Positions 1-12,300 of a stretch of DNA of 64,000 nt are shown here, one piece after another; the first letter of the stretch is position 1; every line of letters begins with the position of its first letter. Source of the DNA: Aphelocoma coerulescens (lineage: Eukaryota > Chordata > Aves > Passeriformes > Corvidae). Below the pieces are notes generated by a model that saw nothing but the letters and a program-made list of their open reading frames with translations, was not told the origin of the DNA and searched no databases. Where the stretch lies: the NCBI RefSeq assembly GCF_041296385.1, contig NW_027184085.1:7311301-7375300 (forward strand), read 5' to 3'. Made by a program: the position numbers and the translations under genes.

Positions 1-619
1 TGATGCATTCAAAAGTATGGAAGAGATCATCCAAAATTATAATGCTGGACTGAAAATCTCTAGACAAAATACATTCAATCATTTTAGCTCAAAACAGTGC
101 ATTCTGAGGTTCATAATTGTTGTTTTGCAATATTTCAATCTATAAGATTCAGATTTTCTCAGTTAACACACAGGCTGAAAAATGTACATTAAAAAAAAAA
201 AAGTTGAGATTCTCATATATTCTCACACATTCTGGAGCTGATTGTAAGGAAGCAGAGCAAAGCACACCAGACTTGGAGGAACTAGAAGAGAGAGCAAAAC
301 CAAAAAAAGAACAGGAATATTTTTCTTTGAGTATGCACATGGTGCATTTAGTTATTTTCAGGGTCAGATCTCAAAATTATCCTTTAAATTTTGCTTTGCT
401 TGCTATTCATTCCCATTCATCTTCTCCTGGAGTCCAGTGAACACGGATGTCAGATTTATAAACAAAGTTGACACCTTTGAGGGTTGCTTAGAAAACCATT
501 TCAGCATTAAGGGTATAATGGGAAAAATAAATAAAAAGAAATGAAAGACACTGCTTCCTTAAGAATGTAAGTACAGCCCCCCGACTCAGACATATGGAGC
601 TCACAACGCCATTCTGCCA

Positions 620-633
620 CCAGCAGGGGCCAT
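620..633 (+). promoter_or_regulatory. Possible CTCF-like site
   Basis: CCAGCAGGGGCCAT agrees with the CTCF core at 12 of 14 positions by my comparison. One unscored site in 64 kb is weak evidence. Confidence 0.2.
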
Positions 634-2149
634 AAACACGAGCCCAGAGAAAACGAAGAACAGGGCAAGTGTATGCAACACCTCCCTCAGACATTCTCCC
701 AGGCTCTCACCATTTTCAGCCCAAGGGATTTCCAAAGCCTGATGCTGCTCACTTCTTTCTGCAGTGAGCCATAATGAGCTATTTCATCATCATGCAGCTC
801 CAACCCACTACTCTTGAAGGCCTCGTACCACAGGTGCATGATATATTCCATCTATGTCTGTGCATCTGGTCAGTAGAGAGAAGAAAAGTAATTCAGAGGG
901 CACAACAAAACCTTGAGCAGAGTCTTCTAGAAGCACCTGAGAGGAAATACCAGTCAAGAAACCTGCCTGGAGAAGGCAAGGTTTGCCTTTTAGGACTGGC
1001 ATTTTAGGAATATATACCACTAATATAAGAAAAAGACCTATCATATAATTCCTTGGAGAAACAGTACGTCTGGAACCAGATCAAATGTCTGCAAAAAAGC
1101 TGAATACATGTAAAATTCACTCCCATTTAATGTTTCACTCCAAGCTTCAGGGTCAGCTAGACTAGAATTAAAGTCTATCCAATCTTCCAGATGAGCCTGA
1201 AGTTTGAGAGAAACAGGAAGGACTTTTGTTTTTGTGACAGTAATCTGTAGATGAAACACTGGTGAGCTTTTCACTTGGAACCAACTACCAGTGCCCAAAA
1301 AAACTTGAAAAAGTGTGACTTGGGAGAACAGAAAAGGTTATATTCTGTTCCTATTTTTATCATGCCTTTACAACATTTCCCAAATGAAAGGTTGGGGTAA
1401 TAAAAGTGGTGACCAAATTTACCAGCACTTTTGTAACAAAACCCTTAGACTATTCAACATCCTACAAGGAAAAATTAATTTCTATCATCACCTTACACAA
1501 AATGCTGGTTTAAAAGTTTAGTTCCCACTTTGTGCCTCTGAACAATACAATAACATCCTCTTGTGTTTTCTGGCCCAGGCCAACATCGAAGTCAGCAGTA
1601 CAAAATTAAGGAGTGCTTTGGATTTCTATTCAAACCACTCTGTATTCCAAACCCAAGCCTTGGCCTCCCCTCATCCCAGGTACACATTTGCATCCTTTAA
1701 ATGATCTTGTTTATTCTCTGTGTTGGAATACAGTTATCTGAATATTAATTATGGTTTTAGTGAAGTTCATCGGTTGAGTGCAGGAATTGAGAATTCTTCC
1801 TTCGGTTGCAGCCACCTGCTTAGATTTCTGTGTTTATCTGCTTCACTGAGTTTAAATCAGTTTCTGTAAGTGAAAGTCTGTTGCTTTGAGCAGATGTTAA
1901 TGCTCAGAAATAGTGTACAGTCTGCCATTAGCATATGTAGCATAACGCTAATAAATAGAGGCATGTACCACCCTTGAAGGTGATTCTGATTTCAATAGAG
2001 AAATCTTCCCCCCCATCCTGCCAGCCTCTTTCCTTAGGGAAGCCTCCGGCACATACAGCTGTTAAAAGTGAGGGATCTTCCTCCCACCCCTGGAAAGACC
2101 TTAGCAAATGGTCCATTCTGTTTATGCTACATTTGGATGATTAATGATA

Positions 2150-2530
2150 TTGTATAGTGTAACTAAATTGTACTGCTATTATCATCAGGTCACTGCTGAC
2201 AATTAGATATATCATCTCTGGGGTTCATATACAGATAACAATTTTAACTATGTGGATAAGTAAAGGTTTGATGGTGTCCTAATGTTAATGCAAATATTAC
2301 CACATATTGGAAATCAGTAATGCACCGCATACGGGGATCGCGTTACACAGCGGTGGCCGTCGGGTATCTGGAGCTGGTGAGATGGTTGCAGCAGTGGTTT
2401 CCTCCTTTATCCACCTTGTTAATTTTTGTCCCTTCCCTAAGGATTTGGAACAATCCATCTGTAAAACATGACAACCGTTTAGGCTCTAAGGGACCCAGCA
2501 GCTTTCAAGCAAAGCTGTAATCAAACTGAT
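2150..2530. promoter_or_regulatory. Candidate conserved non-coding element with a CpG cluster
   Basis: This AT-rich, repeat-free block contains ATGCAAAT at 2288-2295 and then an abrupt cluster of seven CpGs within 2326-2362, in a CpG-poor neighbourhood. It resembles developmental enhancer sequence in texture only. No alignment was possible, so conservation is a guess. Confidence 0.25.
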
Positions 2531-3149
2531 TTGGGATGTCTTGGGTTTTGGGAGGGGGGAGGTTCAATTACCTCGGTGCTCTCCTGGCTCCCTGCTCAAT
2601 GCAGGGCTTAGAGGTCCAGTACCAAAGCAGAGTCACTGGAAGAAAAGTTGTTGTTTGACCATGGCCAGCTTAGCCACGAGAATGAGAAAATCTGAGAAAA
2701 TCAGGTCCTGAAAGGATCTTCATGTTTTGTCTCAAGAACAGATCAGTGCTCCTAATCCTGACAGCTGCAAGTAACCATTTGAGAGAGAGGTCGTATTAAG
2801 TCAAGATGAAAAATTTGAGAAAGGACTTATTGCAGAAATGCAACATTACAGCTCCTGGCTAAAGCTGAAAGTATATTGGAAAGGTTTGGAGGAGCAAGAA
2901 TTCAAAATGAGCAAAGCCTCTGCCCCTTTTACTATTCATCCATCAATAACTGGCACATGTCATGTTAGGGCACAGATAGAAATTAATTTTCTCACTAATA
3001 TTAAGAAACTTTATTGCACCAACCCTTATCTTCATAAATCCTGATATATACCAAGAGCAAAGAACACGGAAGTCACTGCAATAATATCAGCAGAAAACTG
3101 GAGCATGATAAAAATCAGCTTTACAGGCCTTGCATTTCCATGAGTCTAA

Positions 3150-3240
3150 TTCCCATTTCATAGGGAGGAAAACATAGCAATCTGCACTCAAAAAGAGAAG
3201 AGAATCACTGGATCAGAGCCCACAACTGATTTATACTCAC
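3150..3240 (-). repeat. Possible MIR-like SINE remnant (antisense)
   Basis: AATTCCCATTTCATAGGGAGGAAAACATAGC is similar to the antisense MIR block around CCCATTTTACAGATGAGGAAAC, and is followed by GGATCAGAGCCCA. The match is short and uncertain. Confidence 0.3.
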
Positions 3241-4141
3241 AATTTCCTTCTGAGATAGCAGCAGCGGATGTGAAAAGCAAAGAGTACCAATAATTCTGTT
3301 CTCCTCCCGGCATGAGAAGGGAAAGATTTTCCTAAACTCAAGAAATTACTGGAGTCAGATTCATTGGACAGTGGTTATTCTTAAGTGGTTTGAGCTACCC
3401 ACTTCCATCATTTCAGGTGGGTGATATATCCCATTATCCACAGAGGAAGACATTAAAAAGGAGAAAGTTTTTGCACAGAAATAAAGATACAAGCTGAGTT
3501 CACACTTCAGTGATTATTGGACACCTTGTCTAATTAAATAATGGGGTTAAAATTTAAAAAATAAAAGCAAAAAACAAAACCAAAGAAGAAACAATTAAAA
3601 ATGCAAGACAATGGTTGCTCATCTTCTTAGAGAGCTGAGTTCATGCTGCAGGAGCATATCGTCTGTTGGTAAATTTGTACAGATACCCAGAAATTGACAA
3701 AACAGGAAAAAAAACCCAAACAAAGCAGATCCCAGAGCACCCAGGGTTGTGCAATAGGAAAAGAGAGATGGTGGCAAGTAGATACTAACTCCCTACTAAT
3801 CACAGATCAGAGCATCATTTCACTTGACATCCTGCACCTCTTGGGCAAGGGATTCATCTTGAAAAGGGTGTTAGGGTCTCTGGGCAGAGGTACGCAATTT
3901 CTGTGGGTCTCAGAGCAAAAAGGCAAACTGCCCCCTCTGCTCCAAGCACACCTCTGCTGTAAAATCAGTCTGCTCAACAATTTAAGAGGGAGAAAATAAG
4001 GAATGAATGGTATCAATTCATTTTTATTCCATTGATGTTCCCTTGCCCACTATTTGCACTTATTGATCTGCAACTAAGGGAGAAGGCCAGAAACAGTAAA
4101 GGATAAAGGCAAACCCAAAAAGTGCTGCAGTTCTAGAAGCT

Positions 4142-4223
4142 GGAGGGCAGAGGAGAGACAAGGAAGAAGAGCAGCAAGAGAAAGGGAGAACAGAGAAAGG
4201 AAGAGAGAATTAGAGACAGAGCA
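4142..4223 (+). repeat. Purine-rich low-complexity tract
   Basis: About 80 bp made almost entirely of G and A with a few C and T (GAGGGCAGAGGAGAGACAAG and onward). A second G/A patch is at 4405-4445. Low complexity, no regular unit. Confidence 0.8.
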
Positions 4224-4549
4224 AACAAGATTAAGTTTCATCTGACTTATTGGATGTACACTTGGAAAGCAAAAGGCAGAGAGTGAGGGCAGGGGGAGAG
4301 AACATGAACTGCAGCAAGTTCTGTCCTGAGGCTCCATGCAATGGTTTTGTCAGAGACTCTCCGAGGCTGGTGCCACTTCGCATGATGTGTAGCTTTAATG
4401 AAACAAGGAGGGGGGCAGGCAGGAGGGAAGGGAAAAAGAAAAAGTGACTGAGACTCTCTGTCTCTTGCTCGGTCTCTGTTCCAGAGACCTATTGGCCATA
4501 ACTCTTGCAGGGCAAATAACAAGCATTCCCCATCCAAATGTAAGCACAT

Positions 4550-5010
4550 TGGCACTTAATCCTATTTTATAAAGGTTATAGTTTTACATAAATCACTCCC
4601 TGTAAATGCACTTTAGTCATCCTCCTCATGTTAAGTTTCCCTTTAAGCCTAACTAGGCAAGGAGGATTTCTCCCACTGGCCCTCTGGACATGACGCCACC
4701 AAGATTGAACTATGCTCTCCATCTTTAATATCCCTGGAGGGATTCGTCTGTAATGATGTCAGGGGCTAAGCATATTCCCTTGCCAGGGCGGGGGAATTAA
4801 ATCTGTCCTTCCCCTGTCTCACTCTGGCCCAGCACAGCTAAAAACAAGTTGTTTGGAGAGCAGAGAAAGCTGGTGATGTTTCACTTTTGATGCCTTGCTC
4901 TCCATGCAGGTTCGTTAATGTCTACTAAAGGGTGAGCTTAGTAGCCTTTTCTTCAGTGATTTCACTATCAGTCATCCCATTAATGAAGTTTATAACAGTC
5001 ACTGAGACCT
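4550..5010. promoter_or_regulatory. Candidate conserved non-coding element
   Basis: Repeat-free sequence of high complexity with many homeodomain-like TTAATG/TAATGA words (for example near 4755, 4914 and 4980) and the palindrome TCCCTGGAGGGA near 4731. The call rests on sequence texture alone. Confidence 0.2.
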
Positions 5011-6639
5011 CTCCTCTCTATCATATCATGTTGAATTTGCCCAGTGATTTTCAGGGTTACATTGGAAGGACAGACTGAAAGTCAGAGCCAGGCCTAGGTA
5101 GGCAGACAGCAGAGTGCTTGAAAAAAAACACATTTCACTAAGAAATCAGCTTAAAAGTGCCACTGACATAAATGCTGCCAGTCATCTTTTGCGTGTTCTC
5201 ATACAGACGCATCCCTGATGAGGAAGGCACACTCCAGCTCCTGCACATTTTCCTAATGAGTTCTGTGTTTGTTTCATAGCAGGGTACACAGGCTGTTGAA
5301 TCATCAAGTACTCAGGGAAACTTCATGAGCCTAGACCAAGTTAGGTACAATAATTTTAGCAACCTCAGAGCAGAAGTACACTACTCCAGCTGCTGCCTTT
5401 ATTTTTTTAATAAAAAGTTAGTTAGTCCAGCAGGATGAAGTGTTCTGCCACAGACACGGAGCTTCATGTGGCCAAAATAGAACTTGAATTATTTCAGTTA
5501 ACATAGTTGAGCCATCTCTGTGGTCTCTCACTAAGGCACCTTTAATTTAAATCTCTCCTCTCTACTCAGATACCCATTTTCATAGCAATTCTTCCAGTTC
5601 AGTCAGTCAGATTTTTGACCTAGTCAAGTTTTCTGAGGTTGAATAGATTTTCAGAAGTCATTGGAGTGAAGTAGGGGAGAGTCAGAGACAGTAACAGCAC
5701 CATCAGTAGCCTTGTCTTCTGAAAACCAATCTAAAAATACACCCTCTTTCCAAGGAGAGAAGATAGGTAAGTAACATTAGCTGGCAGGAAGGTTGCCCCT
5801 CAAGCTGTCTTTATCCCTCTCCACAGATGAGTTCCTGGTAATCTGCAAGGACACCCTGAATTTCTGGTGAGCAATCCAGAAACCTTTTTCAGTTTTCCAC
5901 TAGCACAGACTTTATCTAGCCTTTGTGTTTAAGAAATGATTCATGAGGTCCAGGTTTAAATGAGTGTCTCTGTCTAGCATTAGAAAAGAAGCTGATGCAA
6001 CAGGAAGCAGCTCTTTTGTTCTTTCTGGCCTTACATCAGGCAAGAGACAGTTTATGTGACTTCCAGTCAACCGATGCAAAGCCACGAGTCATTGAACTAA
6101 ATTCCCAGTGTCTGATTCAGAACACGACTGTAAATAGATGACGCTCCACTGAAATCATTGTTTAACTCTCCCCACCAACTCTTTGACTCTTCACAGCAAC
6201 TCTGATTCTAGCTCCAAATTAACATTAACAGCACATAATCCGTCTTAACAGAAAACTAAGGACAGATAGGAGATGAAAAGCTTGAACTCCTCTGCAGAGA
6301 GCAATCTCACACCTATGAAATCCTTAAGCCCTCTATGTCAGCCTCAGCCTTAAATGACTGTATAAGCCTAAACAGGAATGAATTTCACCCACAAACAACA
6401 TGAAGAAAAATTCTACTTGCCAGTCAGTGACGATTCGAGCATTAGCAAATTCACAGGAAGTTCAAAGCTGCCTAGTTCTGTCACCAGCTTTGCACAGCTG
6501 GGAGAAACTCCATTTCCTTGCAATAGTAATGACATTCTACTACAAGAGTAAGAATAAATTTGTTTTCTATCAGACAACCAACAGAAATAATTCATAAGTT
6601 TGCCTTATGCAATATGGTTGCGTTTGGAAAGCTCAGCTG

Positions 6640-6830
6640 CAATCAGTGCCCCACAGTGCAAGGTGCTGTTCATTCTTTAACAAAAACACAAGCCAAAAGA
6701 AACAGAAGAGAGGAAGTCATACACTCAAGGCCGTGCAGCAACTCAGCAGCCAAGGGAAAAAATGAACTTAAGGTTTTTGACCACCAGCCCAGTGTTCCTT
6801 ATGCTGCACCATTCTCTGTGCCATCAGTGA
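6640..6830 (-). repeat. MIR/CORE-SINE-like remnant (antisense)
   Basis: The + strand contains GAAGTCATACACTCAAGGCC, CGTGCAGCAACTCAGCAGCC and then GACCACCAGCCCAGTGTTCC with TATGCTGCACCATTC. This matches the antisense order seen in old sauropsid MIR-type repeats (AAGGTCACACAGCAACTCAGTGGCAG … AGTCCAGTGCTCTATCCACTGCACCA). Confidence 0.5.
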
Positions 6831-6987
6831 GGTCAGAAAGAGTTTTATATTTACGCACTTTACACCATCATCGTGCAAGAGCCCCTTACAGCCTATATCC
6901 TTATTTTGCCCCTAGAAGGTAAAAGCTGCTTCTGTTCCCAGTTACATAAGAGAAATTGAGATATAGGAAAAAGCTGGAGCTACAGCC

Positions 6988-7016
6988 ATAAATAAATAAA
7001 TAAATAAATAAATAAA
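6988..7016 (+). repeat. (ATAA)n microsatellite, about 7 units
   Basis: Perfect ATAA repetition of about 29 bp. No function is implied. Confidence 0.95.
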
Positions 7017-7019
7017 CAC

Positions 7020-10000
7020 TTCTAGACCATAATTTGTGGTGCTTATGTCCCAACCTCAAAGGCCCTGCTCAGTTTCTACTCAACCCCAAAAGCACCTATT
7101 CCATCAGCATAAATACTGCTTCTCTAACGAATCCATACCTTGGAACAGGGCCCAGATCTGAGGTCTCCTCTGAGTCGCATAAATGCCCTTACCAGAGCAT
7201 CATTTTCTCAAATCTCTGGTCCAGAATTAAGACAGAAGAAGCAGCAAAACATTTTTATCTCCTCCTATTGCAGCATCCAAAGCACCACCTTGATTCTTTT
7301 CAGTGCACACTGTTTGTTTTGGGAACAGTAGTAGCTGTCACGTCAAATCCCTGCCATGTGCTTGGTGGGGCACTCACTCACCTGCACTGGTCCAGAGAGC
7401 CACCATCCAGCACCAGCATCCCCCAGCTGTGCTCAGCACACCCAGATCAGCTGCCTGAGATCCCCAACCAAAACCTCTCTCTCTCGACACAAATATACAA
7501 GACAAATATTTATCTGAAATGTTTAGGGCACTGGGTTTTCTGAGGATTTTCTGTTAAAATCTCCTTGGCACTAAAAACCAGGCTAGGTCACGGAAACACA
7601 AAGCTTCTAGTTTCTCTAACAGTTGACGGAAAAAAAAACAACATTGCTTTTTTGCAGAGGAAAACCAGCTGGGGCCAAGGACAAAGAATCAAGTTGCTGT
7701 TTTCTAAAACATTGATTTGAACCTGCCTTACACTTAAAGCAAAACAGAAAGACAATAAATCCTAAGAAAGAATCAGCAAAAAACCCAAAGATATCAAAAC
7801 TTACAGAGTTCTATAGTAAATCTAAACTGCTCACATTAAAGTCTTCCTGCTGAAACATCCTAGGAGGACTTTTCTCCTCAAGGGGATGCCAGAGTCACCA
7901 AGGTTATCTTATCCCCCTCCTGCAAACATCTTTGGAAAGTATCACAGCTGGAAGGCTGACGTAGATTTGAGACAGACACACACGCTGGACTGCTCATGCA
8001 AGAGACCCCACGCAGTTACAGTGACAGTCACACCTGCTCCAGCTTTGCATTTGCAAGTCCCAGACTGCATCTGAACAACGTGGAATTGCTGCCATTTTCT
8101 GCTCCCCTGTTTGGCTGCACAGAGCCACAACACAGGGCAGAGCAGCATATATGCTGTTCGGAAAACAAACCAACAAACACACAATGTCATCAGTGAAAGC
8201 AGGAGATTCTTCAGCACTACTGAAAGGTGAGTGACAAGAGAGTCTTCTTGTTTTGAAAGCACCACGACAACATTGGTGGTTCTCTCAGCTGCCACCACAG
8301 CAACCTCTGAACAGGGAATATCAATTTTATGCAGTCACAAAATAAACAACAGGTTTAGAAGACACTGTCCACATGCTGTCAACAGATATTTCATGTCTGT
8401 GCTCCTTAACACCTTCATATGCCTTTCCATTACATAATTCCTCTAGTGCAGGTGTACCCAAACCTTTGAGTTAATGGTTTTCTTTTTGCTTGCTTGCTTG
8501 CTTATTTTTTTTTTCTCTCTTACTGTTTCTTATTCTCCTGGCAACCCCACTTCATTTCTGGGAAAGTATCAGACAGGCAATTGATGTCTTAGCCCTTTCT
8601 ATTGTTTCCCCTAAACCCCACCAAATTAGTTCCTGAAAATTGCTCTTCTTGTTCTTAGGATTACCTAGAGAATGTGCAACAATACCGGATTAGGACAAAA
8701 AGGGGTTCTTTTGCATAGTTTGGAGAGGGGATACACTTTTTTTTGCTCAGAAAGGAAGATGGACTTTGGCAGGCTCCTCTGCAAAGCTCTGCTCCTGTTC
8801 CTGACAGCTCTCCAGGCTGAAGTGATTTCACATGGAGGCAGGAGCTCCTTGAAAGATCAGACCTGGTTCCCACTCACTACATTTGTCATGCAGGTTCCAG
8901 CTGCTACAAACTCACATTACTTTGCCAAAGTCAATAAAGCAGCAGCGCAAGTGTTAGCTGTAAAGCCATTTTCTTGTTTCTTTAACTTTTTCCTTTTTAG
9001 AGCTATTCTGTGTGAATTAATGGTCCATCCACAGAGAGGGTGATGTAGAGCTGCATCTAAAATGTTTACATAGCAGATTTGTTGAAATCCCTTTGAAGGT
9101 ATACACCTGACTCTAGTTTTGAATTGAGTTCCTTAGTCACAAAAAAGGAAGTACTTCCTTGTTTCTTCATTTATGAGCATAAGTTCATATGCTGCCCACC
9201 TAGGATGTGGTAGTCTAACTCTTTTCTTTCAGGAAGAATAGAAATGGAACTTGGCAAGTTGGAGCTATAGGGTAGTAACTCCTTCACTGCTAAGGAATGT
9301 ATAAGCTCTGAAATTCACTTTCAACAGAAGCAAACACCACATCAGAGAAGTTAGGAAGTGGGAAAAGTATTTGGTATTCTACAGGCAGTTGTGTTTAAAA
9401 AAGCTTAGCTCCTGAGGTACCCCCTTCCTGTCCACAACCCTTTACATAACCCTTTACATTTCTCTCTACATAAGAAGTTAGGAGGGGTTTTATACAACTG
9501 TACCAAAAAAAATTTTTGCAGCAAGCCCTCCTTAAAAGCTTAACTGACTTGCTTGCCCTTTGAGTCTTTCTTAGTTTTGTCACTACTGAACAATCTATTT
9601 GTATTTCATGGGCGGAGTTATCAAAACCCAATTAGGAAAAAATACCAAAATGAAACAAAACCAGAAGAAACCTCAAAACCTTTTCACTAAGTTATTTTAT
9701 TAAAAATAATAGCAATCATAGCAAATGCTCCTGAGAACACTTAAAAATAGTCTTTCCAATACTTATTAATTGTTTATATTTAATTTCCCCTGAAGACACT
9801 TGGAAAAGCAATTTACTCAAGAAGTAGGAGGATACAAGTTCAGGACAGCACCAGAAGCATCACATAATAGCATCTAAACAAGTCCCAATGTCCTCTCTTT
9901 TTATCATTTCCTTCCCACAAGCTGTATCTTGTCAAGGTTTCCCCTCTACGAGAGCACTTTCCAGCCTACCTTTTGGAGGGATGACTTCTTAACACAAGGG

Positions 10001-10680
10001 GTAGAAGCATAGCAAAGGCCCTAAAGAGTCTATTTTCCAGTAGGTAGCAGACCGCTAAATTGCTCTGTTTCATATTGGGAGTATCCTTATTTCTTGTTTG
10101 TGAGCTTTGCGTTGGACCGTGTCTCCTCAAACAAACCTAGTTATGCCTTCGCCCCCCACTTAAAGGCTAGTACTTATGTTTTTCTTTCCTAGATGATCAT
10201 TGTTCTCCTGAAAATTGTTCCAACCTGTCCCCCTAAAAAATCATCTCTAAGCAGAGGGTTGTTTTTTTTTGTTTTTGGTTGTTGTTTTCTGAAAGCTATG
10301 GATAGACCCAGTCTTGCACAGTTCCTTGGAAGTAATTCTCGTTAATACAATATGTTTAATCCCAGTCTCAAGAAGACTTTGATGTGTAGGCTTAGGAGAT
10401 GCTCAGGATGGGATCTGTCCATTAAGAAGGGCTTGCCTGGGACAATGAGTTTGTGCATTAGGGCCTAGAGCTGTTAGTTTAAACACAAGTAATAAGATGA
10501 GGCTATTCCTGGATGTATGGCCATATATAGCACCACCTGTGCCGGCTTATGTGTTTCCCTGTGCAACTGTCTTACTCCTAAATCCCTATGCCACATTTCT
10601 GCACTGTTCTGGGACGCTGTTTTATCCCTCTAGGATGTTAATAAACCTCACTGGCAAGGAAGAAAGCATTAGTCTTTGAT
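7020..10680. other. Intronic segment, nothing further recognised
   Basis: Apart from the TTGC/T tract, this is unique AT-rich sequence. The 169-codon frame at 7034-7543 (+) has no recognisable domain, codon pattern or splice context and is treated as chance. Confidence 0.6.
8486..8515 (+). repeat. Short (TTGC)n tract followed by a T run
   Basis: About four and a half TTGC units are followed by TTA and a run of about ten T. Low-complexity sequence. Confidence 0.85.
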
Positions 10681-10689
10681 GGGTAGGTA

Positions 10690-10870
10690 GATTAAATATG
10701 CACGCATAATAGTAAATATTTATTTAGGTACCTGAGCTATTCTGATTAATGGCTGCATTTTTCTTTTAAACGATTTGAGTACTTTTTAATGGCAATTAAT
10801 TAGTATTTATGGCATGATTATTTAATTTATTTCACTCTTCTGCTGCTAGTACTGTCAGGGAAGCTGGAAA
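10690..10870. promoter_or_regulatory. Candidate AT-rich conserved non-coding element
   Basis: Dense TAAT/ATTA words, including GGCAATTAATTAGTATTTAT and TTCTGATTAATGGCTGC, without repeat structure. This is typical of homeodomain-bound intronic enhancers, but AT-richness alone could produce it. Confidence 0.22.
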
Positions 10871-12019
10871 CTCCAGGTTTTTACAGTTTTTTCAGGTTGG
10901 TAAATATTAGAGTTTGCTTCTGTCTTCTGTGTGCCTGGGGATGCACAAACCAGCATGTCTCTGCTCTATTTCCTGGCACTTATTTACCAGCAGCAGAACT
11001 ACCATCCAGGGAAATAGGACTCTGATCCTGCAAGCACTTCATGAAGTTTTTTAACTTTAAGTACACAAATAAACTTGTTGTGGTCAGCAGTGGCACAAGG
11101 ATTACATGCATAAGTTTCCAGAACTGGGACCTCTAGGTCTCTCTAGTGACCTGCTTAGCTTGCAGTAATAACAGGGCAGCTCTCAAAGGACTATGCACAT
11201 AGATACCCGGTGCCATAATCTGGCTTTGTAGGTCCAATGTAAGTAGTGGCAATATGATTTATTTTTGGCCCTGATTGCTTGAAGTTCAAGGAAAATAAAT
11301 GAGGGTTTCAAGAAAAAGAACAAAAAAGCCCTTCTGTATCAGGGGTGTGCACTGCAGAAGCTATGAGCAAAGAGGGCATAGCAATATGTGTCTCCTTTCT
11401 CTGGGCTGTCAGGTGAGCTGTGAGGGCTGCAGGTATCCATCTCTTGCTCCTGTCATCATTGTATGGGGACCTTGTCTTGACTGAACCTGGGAAGAATCTC
11501 CAGTGTTAACCTCACAAAAAACTACTGACTTCAAAAAACATTATAATTTCTTCTTTGGGTGAAGCCCTAGAAGTTGTACGGGCTTTGCTGTTGGTCACTT
11601 AAGCAGTTTGAGTTCTCCCTTGGCTTGATGCATGCTTTGGAAGTTGGATTTCTTTTTTTTTTTTCTGAGGCATGTGGGTTTGTAAATGAGACCAATACTG
11701 TATTAAGTCAAAACTTTTTTGAGTGCCCAGTTCTATTCCAGATTTTTCTGAGACAATTTCAGAGATGCAGGGCTTCTGAGCTGATCTGGATACAGAAACT
11801 GCTGGAAGGCTTGAGAAAACATTGTCTCCCTACAAAGACTAAGGAGAGGATCAGCACCTGGCCTGGATCAGGCAGAGTTGGAGGCTACCAACAGGGGATA
11901 AGTTGATGGGAGAGGTCCTAATGAAGCAGAGGGTGAGACAATTAGTGCCAAGGGATAAATCTTACACAGACGGTTCTCTTATTCGCTCATCCCCTACACT
12001 CTCCTCCCTCGACAGCCCT

Positions 12020-12300
12020 GAGTCAAGGCAAAGCAAACAGATGGGGAAAAATACAATTAGTTGCAGAGACACCAGAAATCCAAACAATATTCCATCACAG
12101 GTTCTAGGCCAGCACACTAATTTATCGAGTGCGCAGTGCCATTGGAAGTGGCCCGGTGTGCTAACTCGGCAATAGATCATGATAAAAAATGTAAGTGATC
12201 AGTTATCGCCAGGTTAATGCGCTTTACTATGCAGTTCTGCTAGCTCAACAGAAACATCATTACATAATGATAATGATGCTCTGCAAACAGAAGCTGGAGG
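12020..12300. promoter_or_regulatory. Candidate conserved non-coding element with raised CpG
   Basis: Six CpGs lie within 12126-12221 beside AT-rich words such as ATCATGATAAAAAATG and ATTACATAATGATAATGATG. The block is repeat-free and unlike its flanks. Combined CpG retention and AT-rich motifs suggest constraint; this is an inference. Confidence 0.3.

Noticed and set aside
7034..7543. 169-codon + strand frame
   Set aside because: The composition is rich in Ser, Pro, His and Leu without any domain, there is no splice context, and a shifted frame overlaps it. Treated as chance.
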